From the IMG/VR virus record IMGVR_UViG_3300032223_002580, positions 1 to 47,413 of that record: a DNA stretch of 47,413 nucleotides. One strand, written 5' to 3'. Within the stretch, counting starts at the first letter, position 1; every line of letters starts with the position of its first letter. Position numbers and translations under genes: made by a program. Under the pieces are notes generated by a model, which had not been told where the DNA came from, did no database searches, and was given only the letters and a program-made list of their open reading frames with translations. The stretch is from a virus. Positions 32,658-41,239 of this stretch are shown one piece after another.

Positions 32658-33904
32658 TATATAACACTAATTTTTGTTGGCTCTATTGGTCTTTTTAGTG
32701 AATTAACACTTATACCATTTTTAATAGCTGTTAGAATACCAGCTGCTTCAAAATAATTATTCACAAAGTAAATTTCTTTATCTAAAAATTTACTTAAATC
32801 ATTTTTCATTATATTTTTATCATCCTTTATAACTATTACAGGTATATTTTGTTCAATAGCAGCTAAAAACTGCAACCCTATACACCTATCTGGTATCACT
32901 AAAGCATGTATATCCGAATTAGTTAATATTCCATTTATACCCTTAATTGCTTCAACAATTTTCGGAGTTTTATACATACCTTTTAATACACAATGTAATT
33001 CTGTAATAGATAGTGTTTCTGGTGCTTTTGCTGGGTCTACAATTGGTAATTCATAACCTAAATTATCCACAATAGATGTCATTGGGGAATGAGCCACACT
33101 AATATCAAATATATTAGACAATGAGTAGGTAATCATTGCTTCTATACCACCCCAAGGATTAACTATTAATTCATCTTTAAAATATGAATCCATTAGTTTT
33201 TCACCATTTTGTATTTTGGTATGTAATGCAAAAGAATCATATTTGTCTTTGTTGTTTTTAATTACTTTTAAAAGTTTTTCCAAATTTTCAATTTTACCAC
33301 AAGCAATACCATTTTCATTGTAAAATGACTCATAAAGTGGTGAATCATTTAATTCTAAAACATCTATATCAGCTCCTAGTGTTACTCTACCTGCTGAAGC
33401 AGCATTTATTGTAAATCTTATATCAGAACCACCATCAGCTATTAATAATATTTTATTTTTTCTAATTTTATTTAATCCAATTTGACCCATCATGAATCTA
33501 TTTAAAATACTACCTTCGACATATAAAGTATTTTCTGTCATTTCATTTAAATCAGCGCCATTCACTACATTTGGATGTGTAATTAACATGTCACAGCAGC
33601 CAGCTAATAATTTAGCAGCTGGATTTCCGTCACCAGAATCACCACCAATCTGTGCACCAATACCAGTAGGTATTGTTAAAACAACATTAAATTTTTCATT
33701 ATTTACATAAGTTCTAGGTTTAAATTCAAAAATGTTTTTAATAGGATATTCATTGTTAATTGTTATAGCACAATCAATAATAATTTTATTATTGTTGTTA
33801 ATAACAGCAAATCTTATAATATTTTTATCTTTTAATTCTTTATTTAAGTTAAAAATAGTAAGTTTATCTAATTCTAATTCAATTTGTGTTTGTATTACTT
33901 CCAT
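32657..33904 (-). CDS. DUF3326-like protein (415 aa)
   Basis: The protein carries the typical DUF3326 block: TIPTGIGAQIGGDSGDGNPA (about 77-96), LLAGCCDMLITHPNVVNGADL, YVEGSILNRF, followed by IADGGSD and later WGGIEAMI. This family is found in bacteria, cyanobacteria and plants, and its function is not established. The Gly-rich loops suggest nucleotide or cofactor binding. Ending in TAATG with the decarboxylase-like gene, it forms a fixed pair in the late structural cluster. I infer a joint pathway, perhaps lipid- or amino-acid-related, but nothing in the sequence names the substrate. Confidence 0.72.
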   Translation of the reverse strand: MEVIQTQIELELDKLTIFNLNKELKDKNIIRFAVINNNNKIIIDCAITINNEYPIKNIFEFKPRTYVNNEKFNVVLTIPTGIGAQIGGDSGDGNPAAKLLAGCCDMLITHPNVVNGADLNEMTENTLYVEGSILNRFMMGQIGLNKIRKNKILLIADGGSDIRFTINAASAGRVTLGADIDVLELNDSPLYESFYNENGIACGKIENLEKLLKVIKNNKDKYDSFALHTKIQNGEKLMDSYFKDELIVNPWGGIEAMITYSLSNIFDISVAHSPMTSIVDNLGYELPIVDPAKAPETLSITELHCVLKGMYKTPKIVEAIKGINGILTNSDIHALVIPDRCIGLQFLAAIEQNIPVIVIKDDKNIMKNDLSKFLDKEIYFVNNYFEAAGILTAIKNGISVNSLKRPIEPTKISVI

Positions 33905-33914
33905 ATTTTATATA

Positions 33915-34595
33915 TTATTTTATATATTTTTCGTAACTTTTTCTTATTCTATCAATATGTTTTTCCAATGCATCATAATCATTTAATATTTGTGTTTCGG
34001 TATCATAAAAATCTTTAATATCTGCGAGCATCATTTCTTTATGTCTTTGTTCTTTTGTTTTTAATTTTGTTTTCCAAATATTATATAATTTTATAGGGTC
34101 ATATTTATTTTTAGGAAACCCTGAATATAAAAATTTTGGTATTAAAGAATTATTTATTTTATGGACAAATTTAATTTGTTTTAAATTATATTCAACCAAT
34201 GCATATTCATAACCATATTGTAGTAATACTTTATATACACTTTCATAAGTAGTGTTTAATAATGAATTTTCTTCTAAATCTTTCTGTGTGATATATCTAT
34301 CAAAAATAGTAGTTCTTATTTGCAAAGGTATAAAATTAAAATTTATTGCATAAATTATAATTAAATCATTAAATTTCTTAAAATCAACCGTAAAGATAGG
34401 TGAATATTGCATCCAATTCGAATCATCTTGATATTGTAAAAAATAAAAAGCTCCTAATTGAATTTGTCCAACATTTATATTTGTGACTTCTTTAGAACTT
34501 TTTTGATAAGCATTATAAAAAAACATAGTATTTTCTTTATAGCTTTCTTCTATGTTTTTATATTCTCGTTTAATTATTTTAATTAAATCTCCCAT
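33915..34595 (-). CDS. Phage protein of unknown function, probably structural (226 aa)
   Basis: The first half is beta-rich (INVGQIQLGAFYFLQYQDD, PIFTVDFKKFNDLIIIYAINF), and the last third is a charged helix (TKEQRHKEMMLADIKDFYDTE). It starts the unit that continues with the DUF3326-like and decarboxylase-like genes (gap of 10 bases) and the portal gene. I do not recognise it. The element ATATATATT near 34605-34613 lies upstream. Position and lack of motifs fit a neck or tail component. Confidence 0.55.
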   Translation of the reverse strand: MGDLIKIIKREYKNIEESYKENTMFFYNAYQKSSKEVTNINVGQIQLGAFYFLQYQDDSNWMQYSPIFTVDFKKFNDLIIIYAINFNFIPLQIRTTIFDRYITQKDLEENSLLNTTYESVYKVLLQYGYEYALVEYNLKQIKFVHKINNSLIPKFLYSGFPKNKYDPIKLYNIWKTKLKTKEQRHKEMMLADIKDFYDTETQILNDYDALEKHIDRIRKSYEKYIK

Positions 34596-34641
34596 AGTAA
34601 TATATATTTAATATATATCGGAAAATTAATTATTTTTATTT

Positions 34642-35151
34642 ATGTTAAATTCCGCGCCTAATAAATCAGGTAAGTATAAACAAGGTTTGTTTATACCAAA
34701 AAATAAACAAAAATGTATTAAATTAAATAATCAAGGAGGTTTATATTATCGTTCAAGTTTAGAACAAAAATTTATGATTTATTTAGACAATAATGACAGT
34801 ATATTACAATGGAATACAGAATTAATAAAAATTCCATACATGAAAAATGCTTGGAATAATCAATTATTAGAAATGACTTTAACAGAGCATACATATTTTC
34901 CCGATTTTTACTATGAAATAAAAAAATCAGATGGTTCAGTCTCAAGAGTTATAGCAGAAATAAAACCTGAACATGAAACAAAACCACCTAAATTGCAACA
35001 AAATCCAACAGCTAAACAAATGAAAAATTTTGAATATTCCTTAAAAGAATATTCAAAAAATCTAGATAAATGGAAATATTGTATTGAGTGGTGTAAAATG
35101 AAAGGATTTGACTTTATAATAATAACCGATAAATTATTAAATAAAAAATAA
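34642..35151 (+). CDS. 4: Head completion nuclease-like protein, gp4-like (169 aa)
   Basis: In T4, gp4 (also called gp50) completes the filled head before tail joining. The protein has a TnsA-like nuclease layout: LYYRSSLEQKF (Glu41), ILQWNTELIKIPY (Glu60), HTYFPDFYYE (Asp88) and AEIKPEHETKPP (Glu106, Lys108). The length is close to T4 gp4 (150 aa). It lies on the plus strand between two minus-strand late units. Confidence 0.85.
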   Translation: MLNSAPNKSGKYKQGLFIPKNKQKCIKLNNQGGLYYRSSLEQKFMIYLDNNDSILQWNTELIKIPYMKNAWNNQLLEMTLTEHTYFPDFYYEIKKSDGSVSRVIAEIKPEHETKPPKLQQNPTAKQMKNFEYSLKEYSKNLDKWKYCIEWCKMKGFDFIIITDKLLNKK

Positions 35152-35162
35152 TATATACCTAT

Positions 35163-35690
35163 ATGAAATTGAAATATTTAAAATTATTTGAAGATTATAA
35201 TGATGAGTTAAGGAATTTTCATAAAAATTTAATGCATAAAATTAAATCAAAAGTTGAAATAGAAAATAAATATTCGATTAAAGATATTAATGAAATTAAG
35301 AAATTAATTGATAAATATATCTTAACTGATGAGATAAAAGATATTATAAAAAATAAATATAAAGTTGAGATTGGTAAAACCTTTTTAAGAAAAAAAAATA
35401 AAAGGTCAACACAATATCATAATTATATAGCATATGATGTTGTTGATACTATTTTGCCACGCAAACAAAATTGTATTATAGATATTGAAATAGAAATACC
35501 TATAATAGAAGAGTTTATAGAAGAAAATACAATGATGTCTATATCAATATATATACATTCACAGAATCATAGAAAAGATTTTTTTGAACTTTTCAATAGA
35601 AGAATTGATACCGATAAAGAAGGTAACTACTATAAATTAGCTGCAATGATACAAAGTTTAGGAAAAGAAATATATAATAAACTTATGTAA
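35163..35690 (+). CDS. Hypothetical protein (175 aa)
   Basis: This charged protein begins with a segment common to many phage proteins here (MKLKYLKLFEDYND, compare MKYLKKFYE and MKLKNFSQFNE), followed by alternating helices and a beta-rich middle (NCIIDIEIEIPIIEEF). It starts 11 bases after the gp4-like gene and overlaps the convergent membrane-protein gene by eight bases. No family recognised. Confidence 0.6.
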   Translation: MKLKYLKLFEDYNDELRNFHKNLMHKIKSKVEIENKYSIKDINEIKKLIDKYILTDEIKDIIKNKYKVEIGKTFLRKKNKRSTQYHNYIAYDVVDTILPRKQNCIIDIEIEIPIIEEFIEENTMMSISIYIHSQNHRKDFFELFNRRIDTDKEGNYYKLAAMIQSLGKEIYNKLM

Positions 35691-35991
35691 AAATTAAATA
35701 AATATATAATAATATATTAATTAAAGCATCAATCAATTCATAGATTCTATAGGTTTTGCCTTTAATTAAAGGATATATAAAAAATTTTATTAAACCTAAT
35801 AAAGATAATAAAAAATAAATAGGTTTAAATGTAAATAAACCTATTATTATCCATATAGGATAAATAATTTTAAGTAAATAAAATAACCATGTATATTTTG
35901 GAGTTGTTAAATCAACTTTTTTATAAATTAATTCATTTTTTGTTATATGAATATATTTCATCCATATAAATAAAGGTATTATAAATTTCAT
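35683..35991 (-). CDS. Small membrane protein (102 aa)
   Basis: Two to three hydrophobic segments are visible: WLFYLLKIIYPIWIIIGLF (about 40-58), PIYFLLSLLGLIKFFIYPL (about 61-79) and a final LINILLYIYLIF. The loops carry Lys and Thr. It overlaps the upstream gene by four bases (ATGA). A role in the host membrane, such as holin-like, lysis-control or superinfection exclusion function, is possible but not shown. Confidence 0.6.
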   Translation of the reverse strand: MKFIIPLFIWMKYIHITKNELIYKKVDLTTPKYTWLFYLLKIIYPIWIIIGLFTFKPIYFLLSLLGLIKFFIYPLIKGKTYRIYELIDALINILLYIYLIFT

Positions 35992-36281
35992 ATTATTACT
36001 AATTCTTCTAATTTAATTAAATTATTCATTTCATATTCCATTAATCTTAATGAACCATTTTGTATAGAACTATATAAATCATCTTTTATAAGAACTTCTA
36101 TTAGATTACCAATCGGACGATCATATTCATAAGGAACTTCGTTATCTAATTCTCGTTTTTTATAAATTGAATCAATATATTTTTTATGTTCTTCCTTATA
36201 TTCATGTAAAGAGCAACCATCTGGTCTAACTCCCCATCCTCTTTCAGATTCTTCCCAATATTGTAAAAAAACTTTTTTCAT
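35988..36281 (-). CDS. Small conserved-looking phage protein (97 aa)
   Basis: The start KVFLQYWEESERGWGVRPDG is characteristic, as is the following CSLH and YKEEHKKYI helix. It is acidic in the C-terminal half. A full host-type promoter lies 14 bases upstream, so it is expressed early together with the membrane protein. Function unknown. Confidence 0.68.
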   Translation of the reverse strand: MKKVFLQYWEESERGWGVRPDGCSLHEYKEEHKKYIDSIYKKRELDNEVPYEYDRPIGNLIEVLIKDDLYSSIQNGSLRLMEYEMNNLIKLEELVII

Positions 36282-36294
36282 TTTTAATTTTTTA

Positions 36295-36326
36295 CAAATT
36301 TAAAAATTAAAATTAAAATTAACAAA
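36295..36326 (-). promoter_or_regulatory. Bacteroidota-type promoter for the unit 36281-35683
   Basis: On the minus strand TTTG (36326-36323), 20 nt and TAAATTTG (36302-36295) fit the host consensus. The ATG follows 13 bases after the -7 box. Confidence 0.7.
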
Positions 36327-36399
36327 TTTTTAAAACATAAATATATGAATAAAATATTTAATTTTTATTTCATTAAAAACAAGAATCAATGTTCTAAAT

Positions 36400-38253
36400 T
36401 TATATTTTATATATCCATTTTTCTTGACCACAAGAAAAAACTCGATAATAACCACGCTCATGCATTATTTCAACTTCGGTTTTATTTGAATTGAAACCTT
36501 CTTTTATTAATTTTTTCTTATTATAGTTAAATCTGTGTTTTTTAACTCCACTTACTACCCAAAAATAATTCGGTTCCGATAAATGAATTTTTTTAAAACC
36601 TAATTTTTGATATATAGCGCCATTAAATAAAGAAATATCAGCATAAGATATAATTTCATTTATTTGATTATTTTTAATGAAATATGAAAATAATTTAGAA
36701 GCAGCGCCAATAACATTTAAATTCAATTTATTGCAAAATCTTATCAACTCATATTCTTTTTTGCCATTAGTATATCGCCAACCAAATGTCATTAAACTTA
36801 CTAACTCTTTATCATAGAATAAACCTAATTTTATTTGTGATGGAGAAAATCCTTGAATATGGTTAATATCTAAAAATTGCCTTGCTTGTTTAGATTCGAC
36901 AAATTTAACTTGACATTTTCTTGCAAAAATTTTCGTTTTAATTAAACTTAATTTATTTAATATGATTGATTTGATTATATTTCGTTTATATTTCCAATCA
37001 TCTTCCCAAATATGCAAAAGTTGTATTCCTTTCTCTTTGCAAAGTAAAGTTTTATTTATATGATAATTTGAATCAACATAAATTTCCGAATGCCAATAAA
37101 CACCATTCATTTCAATAGCTAAATTATATTCAGGAAAATAAATATCTAATTCTAAACCATTTAATATTTTTTTATTTTTAACTTCATAAGTTAAAAATAA
37201 ATTATTCAAAAAGTCTTGCATTTCAATCTCCATATAAGATTGTTGAATATCAATAGGATAACAATCTGTGCATAAACAAATTTCTAAATTTAATCTTGAA
37301 TATAAAGCATCACGATTTATTTGAAATTCCTTTTCACAATTTTTATGAAAAATCGAAAATAATTTATTTTCATAAGATATTATACTATATTCATCACCAA
37401 TTAGATTTTCATATCTTAATTTAGTTAAAGATTCTCTTTTAGATTTAACCAAATTTTTAAATTCATCAGTTTTTGAGTAATGCTCAACTCCCCATTTTTC
37501 TAAGCTAATTTTTCTATTTTTTTCCTTATATTCAGAAGTTTGTGTATAATATTCAAATCCCCATTTTTCTAAGTTTGTCTGTTTAATTTTTTGTTTGTAT
37601 TCTTCAGTATTAGAATAATATGTACCCCATTTTTGAAATTGATTTTCTATAATTTTATTTTTACACTCCTGCGATTGAGAATATTTTTTGAAACCATATT
37701 TTTCTAAATTAGTTTCATCAGATTTTTTTCTAATTTCTTCCGATTGTTGTGGATATTTCACTCCATATCTATCTAAATTAGTTTGTTTTATTTTTTCTTT
37801 AATTTCTGAGTTTTGCAAAGGATTTTCAGTCCCGAATTTCTTTAAATTAGTTTCTTTAAATTTTAATTTATATTCTTCAGTTTTCGAATAATGATCTACT
37901 CCATATTTATCAATTAAAGATTGTTTTAATTTATCTTTAACTAAAGCCGATTTCATGGGATTTTCGACACCATATTTTTTTATACATGTTTCCTTTGCCC
38001 TTTTTTTATTGCATTTATTACAAAAATATTCTTTTGTTAATCCTTCTGTATAATGATAATAATCTTTAAAAACATTTTTGTTTTCCAAACCACATTTGTC
38101 ACAAATGCATGTAATTTTTATTACACTTCCAGGCAATAAATCTTTTACTTTAATCAAACAAGGCTTTCTATAATTGATATCATATCCTAATTTTTTATAA
38201 TAGTCATAATTAGTCCTATGTCCGTTAATAACCACTTCTAATTCTTTAATCAT
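36400..38253 (-). CDS. Homing endonuclease with KYGVxNP repeats and GNAT-like tail (617 aa)
   Basis: The N-terminus is a beta/zinc part (CDKCG and CNKC), followed by about nine tandem units of 20-25 residues with the core EKYGVENP or EKWGFEYY, which should read DNA as helix-type repeats. The nuclease core has EMQDFL, LELDIYFPEYNLAIEMNG, YWHSE and HIWEDDW. The C-terminal domain carries NHIQGFSPS, ELVSLMTFGWR, YELIRFCNK, IISYADISLF and KTEVEIMHE. The end lies before the gp55-like gene region, and a TATATAC element abuts the start. It should cut and invade phage DNA. Confidence 0.87.
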   Translation of the reverse strand: MIKELEVVINGHRTNYDYYKKLGYDINYRKPCLIKVKDLLPGSVIKITCICDKCGLENKNVFKDYYHYTEGLTKEYFCNKCNKKRAKETCIKKYGVENPMKSALVKDKLKQSLIDKYGVDHYSKTEEYKLKFKETNLKKFGTENPLQNSEIKEKIKQTNLDRYGVKYPQQSEEIRKKSDETNLEKYGFKKYSQSQECKNKIIENQFQKWGTYYSNTEEYKQKIKQTNLEKWGFEYYTQTSEYKEKNRKISLEKWGVEHYSKTDEFKNLVKSKRESLTKLRYENLIGDEYSIISYENKLFSIFHKNCEKEFQINRDALYSRLNLEICLCTDCYPIDIQQSYMEIEMQDFLNNLFLTYEVKNKKILNGLELDIYFPEYNLAIEMNGVYWHSEIYVDSNYHINKTLLCKEKGIQLLHIWEDDWKYKRNIIKSIILNKLSLIKTKIFARKCQVKFVESKQARQFLDINHIQGFSPSQIKLGLFYDKELVSLMTFGWRYTNGKKEYELIRFCNKLNLNVIGAASKLFSYFIKNNQINEIISYADISLFNGAIYQKLGFKKIHLSEPNYFWVVSGVKKHRFNYNKKKLIKEGFNSNKTEVEIMHERGYYRVFSCGQEKWIYKI

Positions 38254-38301
38254 ATAGTATATATAAACAAAATTAAAAGAGTTTTAGCAAGAAAATTAAT
38301 C

Positions 38302-38673
38302 TTATATTGAGTGCAATCCTTGTCCATCGTTAGAACCTTCTAAACTTATTAATTTTATACTGTGCATTGGGTCGCCTTTCTTTTTATATAAGGAATTGAA
38401 GCCTTTGGCTAAGCCTCGCTTGAATATTTCTGTAAAATATGCAAAAGCATTGCCATCAGATTTTTCTTCATTAAAATTATACCAATTATCAAACATGTCT
38501 AATAAACCAGACTGATAACAATCCCATTTATCATCATTTGACCAATAACGCATTTTTTTAATTGTTTTTTTAGCTAATAATTCTAACATTAATTTAGCAT
38601 CTTTGGTAAGTTTTCCTTGTGCTTTACTTACAACTATTTCGACATATAAATCTTTATTATGGAGATAATTCAT
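38302..38673 (-). CDS. 55: Late sigma factor, gp55-like (123 aa)
   Basis: T4 gp55 binds host RNA polymerase core and directs it to late promoters. The match includes MNYLHNKDLYVEIVVSKAQGKLT at the start (quoted in pieces: YLHNKDLY, QGKLT), MLELLAKKTIKKMRYW, DCYQSGLLDM, and AFAYFTEIFKRGLAKGF, the last being the core-binding part. T4 gp55 has 185 residues; the shorter length here lacks some C-terminal sequence. It supports a phage-specific late promoter class and lies in the minus-strand late block. Confidence 0.82.
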   Translation of the reverse strand: MNYLHNKDLYVEIVVSKAQGKLTKDAKLMLELLAKKTIKKMRYWSNDDKWDCYQSGLLDMFDNWYNFNEEKSDGNAFAYFTEIFKRGLAKGFNSLYKKKGDPMHSIKLISLEGSNDGQGLHSI

Positions 38674-38730
38674 TTAGTTTAAAATATTTTTTTGGTTTAT
38701 ATAAAATAATTTCAATAAGGTTTCAAATAA

Positions 38731-38760
38731 AAAAAAGCCAATTATTAAATTAGCTTTTTT
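38731..38760 (-). terminator. Hairpin at the end of the gene at 38745
   Basis: AAAAGC, AATT, loop ATTA, AATT, GCTTTT form a stem with one C-A mismatch. On the minus strand it is followed by T residues. It overlaps the last codons of the small gene and should end its transcript before the gp55-like gene. Confidence 0.6.
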
Positions 38761-39053
38761 ATTTTTAATTCTAAATCACCGTCACCTTTTATTACCCTGT
38801 GCCAAACCATTTTTTCTATCAAAATTTTTTTGTCAAAATTTTCTGGTAATTTATTTTCTCTTTGAAATAACCAATTTGTTTCGCGTGTGCATTCTATTAA
38901 TCTATCTTCTAAATCTCTATGCCATGCAAATTCATTTGAATCTGTTTCTGCTTTAAATAAACGAATGTTAAATCCATTTTCTATTTTTTCTTCAAACGGA
39001 TATTTATAATTATTATTCTTCCTCATAATTTTCTTCCTCATCAAAATTTCCAT
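38745..39053 (-). CDS. Small cupin-like phage protein (102 aa)
   Basis: The segment FAWHRDLEDRLIEC, NWLFQRENKLP and WHRVIKGDGDLELKI reads like a small beta-barrel with a His-containing first strand and a closing WHR-x-IKG motif, as seen in many phage proteins of this kind. The basic N-terminus (MRKKIMRKNNN) may be an extension; an internal start at Met5 or Met10 is possible. It overlaps the upstream gene by 41 bases. Function unknown. Confidence 0.58.
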   Translation of the reverse strand: MEILMRKKIMRKNNNYKYPFEEKIENGFNIRLFKAETDSNEFAWHRDLEDRLIECTRETNWLFQRENKLPENFDKKILIEKMVWHRVIKGDGDLELKIKKLI

Positions 39054-39399
39054 CTTCTAAATTTCCATCTTCTTCATTATTATTATTATTGTAATCATAA
39101 TCTTCTTCCCCTTCTATAGTGTCATCATTTTCTAAATAATCAGTGTTATTAATTAAAAAATCAAAAACTTGTTCAACATTAACTTTTGCTGCTGAAATAT
39201 GATCAGCTGCCCAATCATGCCCTCTTGTAATAATTTCATCTACTTTATTTTCGTCAAGTTCTAATAACACATCAACTAATCTCTTTATAGTTTTAAGATT
39301 TTCAAAAACCATATAATTTTGTTCATCATGATGTTCGATGTCCATATCATTTACATCGTTTAGATTTTCATTAAATTGTGAAAAATTCTTTAATTTCAT
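39013..39399 (-). CDS. Phage protein with acidic tail (128 aa)
   Basis: The first 85 residues hold a compact helical domain (LKTIKRLVDVLLELDENKVDEI, DWAADHISAAKVNVEQVFDFL). The last 40 residues are almost only Glu, Asp and Asn, suggesting an unstructured tail or a DNA mimic. TTAATATATAATA lies 17 nt upstream of the start. Similar helical domains are common in T4-like phages, without known function. Confidence 0.65.
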   Translation of the reverse strand: MKLKNFSQFNENLNDVNDMDIEHHDEQNYMVFENLKTIKRLVDVLLELDENKVDEIITRGHDWAADHISAAKVNVEQVFDFLINNTDYLENDDTIEGEEDYDYNNNNNEEDGNLEDGNFDEEENYEEE

Positions 39400-39417
39400 T
39401 TTTAAAAATTATTTTTA

Positions 39418-39990
39418 TTATATATTAATTTGGTTTAATTCAAATTCATTATATCTTTCATCTGGTATATCAACCTCATAAATACTATCTATTTTTATAT
39501 CATCTCCGTTGAAAATTATATAACAAATATCTCTAATACCAACATCAAAAGATTCATCCCAAAATTTTAAAGAATTAAAATTTTTACTTTTTGCATATTC
39601 TATAAGAGGTATATAATTATTATCAGTTAATGTGTAACCTGGTCCTGGATATAAACCTCTTTCTTTATATCTGTCCGAGGCTTCTTTTCCATATAATTCA
39701 TTTACTAAATTGTCTATAAAATAATCTGTGCCAAGAATATAAGGACCACCTTTTCCTATCTCACCTTTAAAATTTTCCATTCTACTCTGATTCTCCATAA
39801 ATTCAAAAGTATTTAAATTGGCACTGATTTTATATAGTAACCCACCATGATTATAGGCATATGTGGCTGCAACATAGTTGCCTTCTGAAAAGAATTGATT
39901 ATCTTTGAATCTTTTAAAAGGTTTAATAGAATCAGAACCATGATATAAAGTAATTAAATTATTTTCATAAAATTTTTTTAAATATTTCAT
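39418..39990 (-). CDS. ADP-ribosyltransferase-like protein, LYHGS type (190 aa)
   Basis: The opening LITLYHGSDSI, the FFSEGNYVAATYA segment (about 33-45) and the later LYKISANLNTFEF follow the plan of small ART-fold domains: H-G strand, S-x-x-x-x-A-x-x-Y turn and a third strand. A final Glu-x-Glu/Gln pair cannot be named with confidence. It could modify a host protein early or late in infection; the substrate is unknown. It lies between a homing gene and late small genes. The fold differs in detail from the two ART-like proteins at 8211 and 10082. Confidence 0.55.
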   Translation of the reverse strand: MKYLKKFYENNLITLYHGSDSIKPFKRFKDNQFFSEGNYVAATYAYNHGGLLYKISANLNTFEFMENQSRMENFKGEIGKGGPYILGTDYFIDNLVNELYGKEASDRYKERGLYPGPGYTLTDNNYIPLIEYAKSKNFNSLKFWDESFDVGIRDICYIIFNGDDIKIDSIYEVDIPDERYNEFELNQINI

Positions 39991-39993
39991 TAA

Positions 39994-41163
39994 TTATATA
40001 TAAAAATAATTCTCATGATTATTAGACTTTAACCTATATCTAATTAATTGTCTATCTATATTAGTTTTTCTAACTGCTTCTGCAATTGATTCATATATTA
40101 TACCATCAATTGATATTTTCTTAAATTTTTGTGGTCCAGTTTCTTTCAATTCAATATCTTTATTTAAATAGAACCAATCAGGATAAGATTTTGAATTTAA
40201 TCGCCAAGTAATATAATCATGTGTTTTATTTAATTTAATAGTAGCTTCTGTTATTGAAGTGTATTCTATACCGTTTATAGAAATTTTTTCTTTTTTAGAA
40301 TCCTCTTTTATAATATATTTACCATTTTTAACATTTAAACTATCGTCTGAATATAAATAATTTGGAAAATTAGGAGAAATTAATCTAAACCCTATTGTTG
40401 TTATTTTAATATCTTTGATATCACAGCATTCTTTTATAGAATTATATTCAATACCATCAACTATAACTTTTTTTTCTTTAGTATTTTTTTTGACATCTAT
40501 GATTTTTTTCTTCTTTCTATTTTTACCAAATATAAATTTTAAATCTTGTCCAAAGAAATCATAGAAACCTTCTGCATTTTTTAAAAAATTATCTGCAACT
40601 CTTTTTTTGATTAATTTTAATTCATCTATATGATTATCAATATTCCCTTTTATAATTTCCTCTCTAATAAATTTACATCTTTTTATTAATTCTTCTCGTT
40701 TATTATCAAAAAATAATTTTCGTCTTTGGTTAGATTTATTCGAAAAAATTGATAAATTTATTTTTGATTTTAACTTTTCTTTATATTCTTTTGCTTTTTC
40801 TTCGCCAAAAGATTCTTCGTATGTTTTACCTTTAACTAAACTACCATTTGATATTTTTTCTTTGATGATGTCTAAATTGGGATTATTAGATAATGTATCC
40901 CCACCATCTCCTCCTTTTGATATATTATAACCTATTTCTATATTAGTAGAATTAAATTTTTTAATCCAATACTTTTCTTTTATAGACAATTCTTCGTAAT
41001 TATCTGTTTCATCTATAATTTCTTTTTTGAAATTATCTATACCATATTTTTCTATGGATCTTTTGATCAATAAACCAGACCCAAAATAATTTGGATCTGA
41101 AGTTGTATCTTTACCTATGTAAATTTTATTGTTAATTAAATTAGTAATTTTGTAGATTTGCAT
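39994..41163 (-). CDS. GIY-YIG homing endonuclease with helix repeats (389 aa)
   Basis: The nuclease is at the N-terminus: QIYKITNLINNKIYIG (residues 2-17), FGSGLLIKRSIEKYG and the catalytic Glu in SIKEKYWIKKF. The C-terminal half has three repeats of about 38 residues (INGIEYTSITEA..WYL/YFYI), which look like NUMOD-type DNA-reading units. It should cut DNA near its own insertion site. It lies between the DUF5872-like and ART-like genes. Confidence 0.88.
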   Translation of the reverse strand: MQIYKITNLINNKIYIGKDTTSDPNYFGSGLLIKRSIEKYGIDNFKKEIIDETDNYEELSIKEKYWIKKFNSTNIEIGYNISKGGDGGDTLSNNPNLDIIKEKISNGSLVKGKTYEESFGEEKAKEYKEKLKSKINLSIFSNKSNQRRKLFFDNKREELIKRCKFIREEIIKGNIDNHIDELKLIKKRVADNFLKNAEGFYDFFGQDLKFIFGKNRKKKKIIDVKKNTKEKKVIVDGIEYNSIKECCDIKDIKITTIGFRLISPNFPNYLYSDDSLNVKNGKYIIKEDSKKEKISINGIEYTSITEATIKLNKTHDYITWRLNSKSYPDWFYLNKDIELKETGPQKFKKISIDGIIYESIAEAVRKTNIDRQLIRYRLKSNNHENYFYI

Positions 41164-41185
41164 TTTTAATACATTTTATTTATTA

Positions 41186-41201
41186 TAGAATAAAAATTCT
41201 A
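41186..41201 (-). other. Small hairpin upstream of the GIY-YIG gene
   Basis: TAGAAT, loop, ATTCTA form a 6-bp stem 22 bases upstream of the homing gene start. There is no T-run, so it is more likely a leader structure than a terminator. Weak evidence. Confidence 0.3.
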
Positions 41202-41239
41202 TTTATTTACCATTATATATTAAAATCTCCGTTCCTTCT

